The notes under the pieces are model-generated. The model ran no database searches. It was not told where the DNA came from and was given only the letters and a program-made list of their open reading frames with translations. A stretch of 64,000 nucleotides of DNA from Streptomyces sp. WAC 01529. Lineage in GTDB: Bacteria > Actinomycetota > Actinomycetes > Streptomycetales > Streptomycetaceae. Every line of letters starts with the position of its first letter. Position 1 is the stretch's first letter. The stretch covers positions 2,429,001 through 2,493,000 of the forward strand of contig NZ_CP029617.1 of assembly GCF_003945545.1 (NCBI RefSeq), read 5' to 3'. The position numbers were made by a program, and so were the translations under genes. Of this stretch, positions 62,355 to 64,000 are shown in pieces.

Positions 62355-63485
62355 TCAGCGCCGCGCGGCGCGCGTCTGGTCGGCGAGTTCGCGCAGGCGC
62401 TCGGGCGAGACGGTGCCGCCGACGGCGATGGCCTCGGCCCGCACGTCGTGCAGCAGTGCCTCCAGCGTCTCCGTGTCCAGATCGGCACCACCCTCGCCGA
62501 GGGCGTGGGCGATCACACCGCGGCCGGAGTGCTTGCCGACCAGCAGCTTGCGCTCGCCGCCCACCAGTTCCGGGGAGTACGGCTCGAAGGTGGAGGAGTC
62601 GCGGAGCATGCCGGTGGTGTGGATGCCGGATTCGTGGGCGAAGACGTTGGGTCCGACGATCGGCTGCCACGGCGAGGCGGGAATGCCGCAGGCCTCGGAG
62701 ACCAGGCGGGACAGGGCCGTGAGTTGGGTGGTGTCGATGCCGAGGTCGACGTCGTACCACTGGCGCAGGCTCAGCACGACCTGTGCGAGATCGGCCATGC
62801 CGGCCCGCTCCCCGATGCCGTTGACCGTGACGTGGAAGTAGCGCACGCCTGCTTCTATCGCCGCCAGGGTGTTGGCCACCGCGAGGCCGAAGTCGTTGTG
62901 GCAGTGGGCCTGGAGGTCGATGTCGGCGACGCTGTCGATGGCGCGCACCCGCTCCGCGTACTGGCTGGGCGACAGGATGCCGATGGTGTCGGACAGGCGG
63001 AGCCGGTCCGCTCCCGCCTCGGCGACGGCGACCGCGTACTCCTTGAGGAAGTCGGGCTCCGTGCGTCCGATGTCCTCCGCGCTGATGCTGACGAAGCAGC
63101 CCTGGTCCTTCGCCATCTTCACCATGTCCTGCGCCGTGGACAGCAGCCATGTGCGGTCCCGGCGGACCGAGTTCTTCAGGTGGTTGTCGGAGGTGGGAAG
63201 GCCGATGTGGATGGCGCGGAAGCCGAGGTCGATGCTGCGCTGCACGTCGCCGCGCACACCCCGGTTCCACCCGATGAGCGTCACCTCGTCGCGGCGCTCC
63301 AGCATCTCCTTCAGGGCCCGGACCTCCTCGCCTCCCATGGTGGGGATCCCGGGCTCGATCCACCGCACCCCGGCGTCCACCAGGGCGTTGAAGATCTCCA
63401 CCTTCTTCTTCGCCGACAGAGCCACGCCGGGGGTCTGCTCGCCGTCGCGCAGGGTGGTGTCCTCGATGATCAGGTCGTCGCGCAT
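62355..63485 (-). CDS. NifV-like homocitrate / 2-isopropylmalate-type synthase
   Basis: 376 aa of the DRE-TIM metallolyase family. DTTLRDGEQTPGVALSAKKKVEIF holds catalytic Arg13-Asp14; VRWIEPGIPTMGGEE matches NifV/FrbC-type enzymes more than LeuA; DLQAHCHNDFGLAVANTLAAIEAG supplies the metal His-x-His; GIGERAGMADL and GKHSGRGVI complete the set. No long LeuA regulatory domain, so feedback by leucine is not expected. It condenses acetyl-CoA with a 2-oxo acid; which one is unknown (2-oxoglutarate would give homocitrate). ATG 63485 is 19 bp after the monooxygenase stop. Confidence 0.87.
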   Translation of the reverse strand: MRDDLIIEDTTLRDGEQTPGVALSAKKKVEIFNALVDAGVRWIEPGIPTMGGEEVRALKEMLERRDEVTLIGWNRGVRGDVQRSIDLGFRAIHIGLPTSDNHLKNSVRRDRTWLLSTAQDMVKMAKDQGCFVSISAEDIGRTEPDFLKEYAVAVAEAGADRLRLSDTIGILSPSQYAERVRAIDSVADIDLQAHCHNDFGLAVANTLAAIEAGVRYFHVTVNGIGERAGMADLAQVVLSLRQWYDVDLGIDTTQLTALSRLVSEACGIPASPWQPIVGPNVFAHESGIHTTGMLRDSSTFEPYSPELVGGERKLLVGKHSGRGVIAHALGEGGADLDTETLEALLHDVRAEAIAVGGTVSPERLRELADQTRAARR

Positions 63486-63504
63486 GCTGATGCTCTCTTT
63501 CCGT

Positions 63505-64000
63505 CTATCGCTGAGCGGAGGTCACGTACTGGTTCTCGGGACGACGCAGTCCCAATTTCTGCCGAAGGGTGCCGGGTGTGTAGCGCCGTTTGAATACTCC
63601 GTGGCGCTGGAGCCGGGGCAGAATGTTCTCGGAGAAGTCGTTGAGGCTCTCCGGCAGCAGCGGAGGCATGATGTTGAAGCCGTCGGCGGCGCCGCTCTCG
63701 AACCACTGGAGCATTTCTTTGGCGACCGCGTCATAGCTGCCGATGAGGGTCAGATGGCCGCGTGCGGTGGTCATCTTCTCGTACAGCTGGCGTATGTTGA
63801 GCCGCTCGCCGTAAGCGAGCTTCTCTATCAGTGCGCGCCGGCTGGTGTTGGCGTTGCTCGGCGGCAGGTGCGGCAACGGGCCCTCGATGTCGCAGGATGA
63901 CAGATCGAATCCGCCGACCAGGTCCGAAAGCATGCTGAGGCCGAATTCAGGACGGATGAGCGACTTCAGCTCTTCGACTCTGTCCTGCGCCTCGCTTTCG
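63505..64000 (-). CDS. FMN-dependent monooxygenase, NtaA/SnaA/DszA type (5' truncated by window end)
   Basis: The frame is open to the last base, so only the C-terminal part of about 164 residues is seen. LIRPEFGLSMLSDLVGGFDLSSCDIEGPLP, then NANTSRRALIEKLA, ARGHLTLIGSYDAVAKEMLQWFESGAADGFNIMPPLLPESLNDFSENILPRLQRHGVF matches the end of NtaA/SnaA/DszA-type flavin monooxygenases, which use FMNH2 from a separate reductase. It is the most upstream gene of the operon visible and may oxidise an amine, sulfide or carbon of the product. Confidence 0.83.
   Translation of the reverse strand, partial: ESEAQDRVEELKSLIRPEFGLSMLSDLVGGFDLSSCDIEGPLPHLPPSNANTSRRALIEKLAYGERLNIRQLYEKMTTARGHLTLIGSYDAVAKEMLQWFESGAADGFNIMPPLLPESLNDFSENILPRLQRHGVFKRRYTPGTLRQKLGLRRPENQYVTSAQR

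Noticed and set aside
54750..64000. Phosphonate pathway (FR-900098 or phosphinothricin type) because of the FrbC-like synthase, aconitase and GNAT.
   Set aside because: No phosphoenolpyruvate mutase or phosphonopyruvate decarboxylase is in the window, and those pathways use single-chain aconitases. It stays possible only if such genes lie beyond the right edge.
54750..64000. LysW-type carrier-protein pathway (homocitrate synthase, homoaconitase and ATP-grasp).
   Set aside because: No small acidic LysW-like gene is present, and the ATP-grasp proteins carry the GEVGxRPAG type motif rather than looking like LysX.

Overview
The window is chromosomal DNA from a Streptomyces-type actinomycete. The evidence is very high GC with strong third-position bias, frequent GTG starts, GGAGG ribosome sites, Tat and lipobox leaders, and gene order I recognise from the S. 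coelicolor core chromosome: fasR-fabD-fabH-acpP-fabF-DUF3145, then further along matB and an mbl-like gene. No tRNA, rRNA, CRISPR array, transposase or phage gene was seen.

Layout. 1-7 kb: a cut-off serine hydrolase, a pirin, then the fatty-acid synthase II operon behind its activator FasR. 7-25 kb: secreted and accessory functions. These are a GDSL lipoprotein, a GH3 glycosidase with a TetR neighbour, a secreted arginine/agmatine deiminase facing another TetR gene over a perfect 20-bp palindrome, a kinase-fold phosphotransferase, a pyroglutamyl-peptidase-like protein whose expected catalytic Cys is Ser, an EI24 membrane protein, a large M14 peptidase, Ohr, and an MDR reductase facing a MarR gene over an array of repeated motifs. 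26-38.4 kb: a co-directional block with start/stop overlaps, encoding DUF3068, a GT4 glycosyltransferase, SAM methyltransferases, a 1456-aa AftD-like GT-C protein, a condensation-fold acyltransferase-like protein, a DMT transporter, a Trm112-like protein and an FkbM methyltransferase. It recalls the mycobacterial lipoglycan locus and probably makes or modifies an envelope glycan. 38.4-41.1 kb: a LysR regulator, a cysteine-dioxygenase-like cupin and a YeiH exporter, possibly a sulfur overflow module. 41.2-54.7 kb: MatB, a multidomain subtilase, an Mbl-like actin, a GAF histidine kinase with a degenerate ATPase region, a molybdate system (fused ModBC, ModA, HTH-TOBE regulator) and a YihY/BrkB membrane protein.

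54.75-64.0 kb, all on the minus strand: a tightly packed operon that looks like a small biosynthetic gene cluster. In transcription order it encodes an NtaA/SnaA-type flavin monooxygenase (cut by the window edge), a NifV-like homocitrate/isopropylmalate-type synthase, split aconitase-fold large and small subunits, a methyltransferase, a GNAT acetyltransferase, two ATP-grasp ligases, an MFS exporter and an unrecognised 354-aa protein. The logic suggests 2-oxo-acid chain extension to an unusual amino acid, ATP-grasp amide bond formation, and self-protection by acetylation and export. This is the best candidate for an undescribed system. The envelope-glycan block is second.

Intergenic structure is rich: two related palindromic elements of 64 and 119 bp with identical 19-bp ends, a terminator followed by tandem copies of its right arm, an array of short repeats with GUAA-loop hairpins, and several operator-like palindromes.
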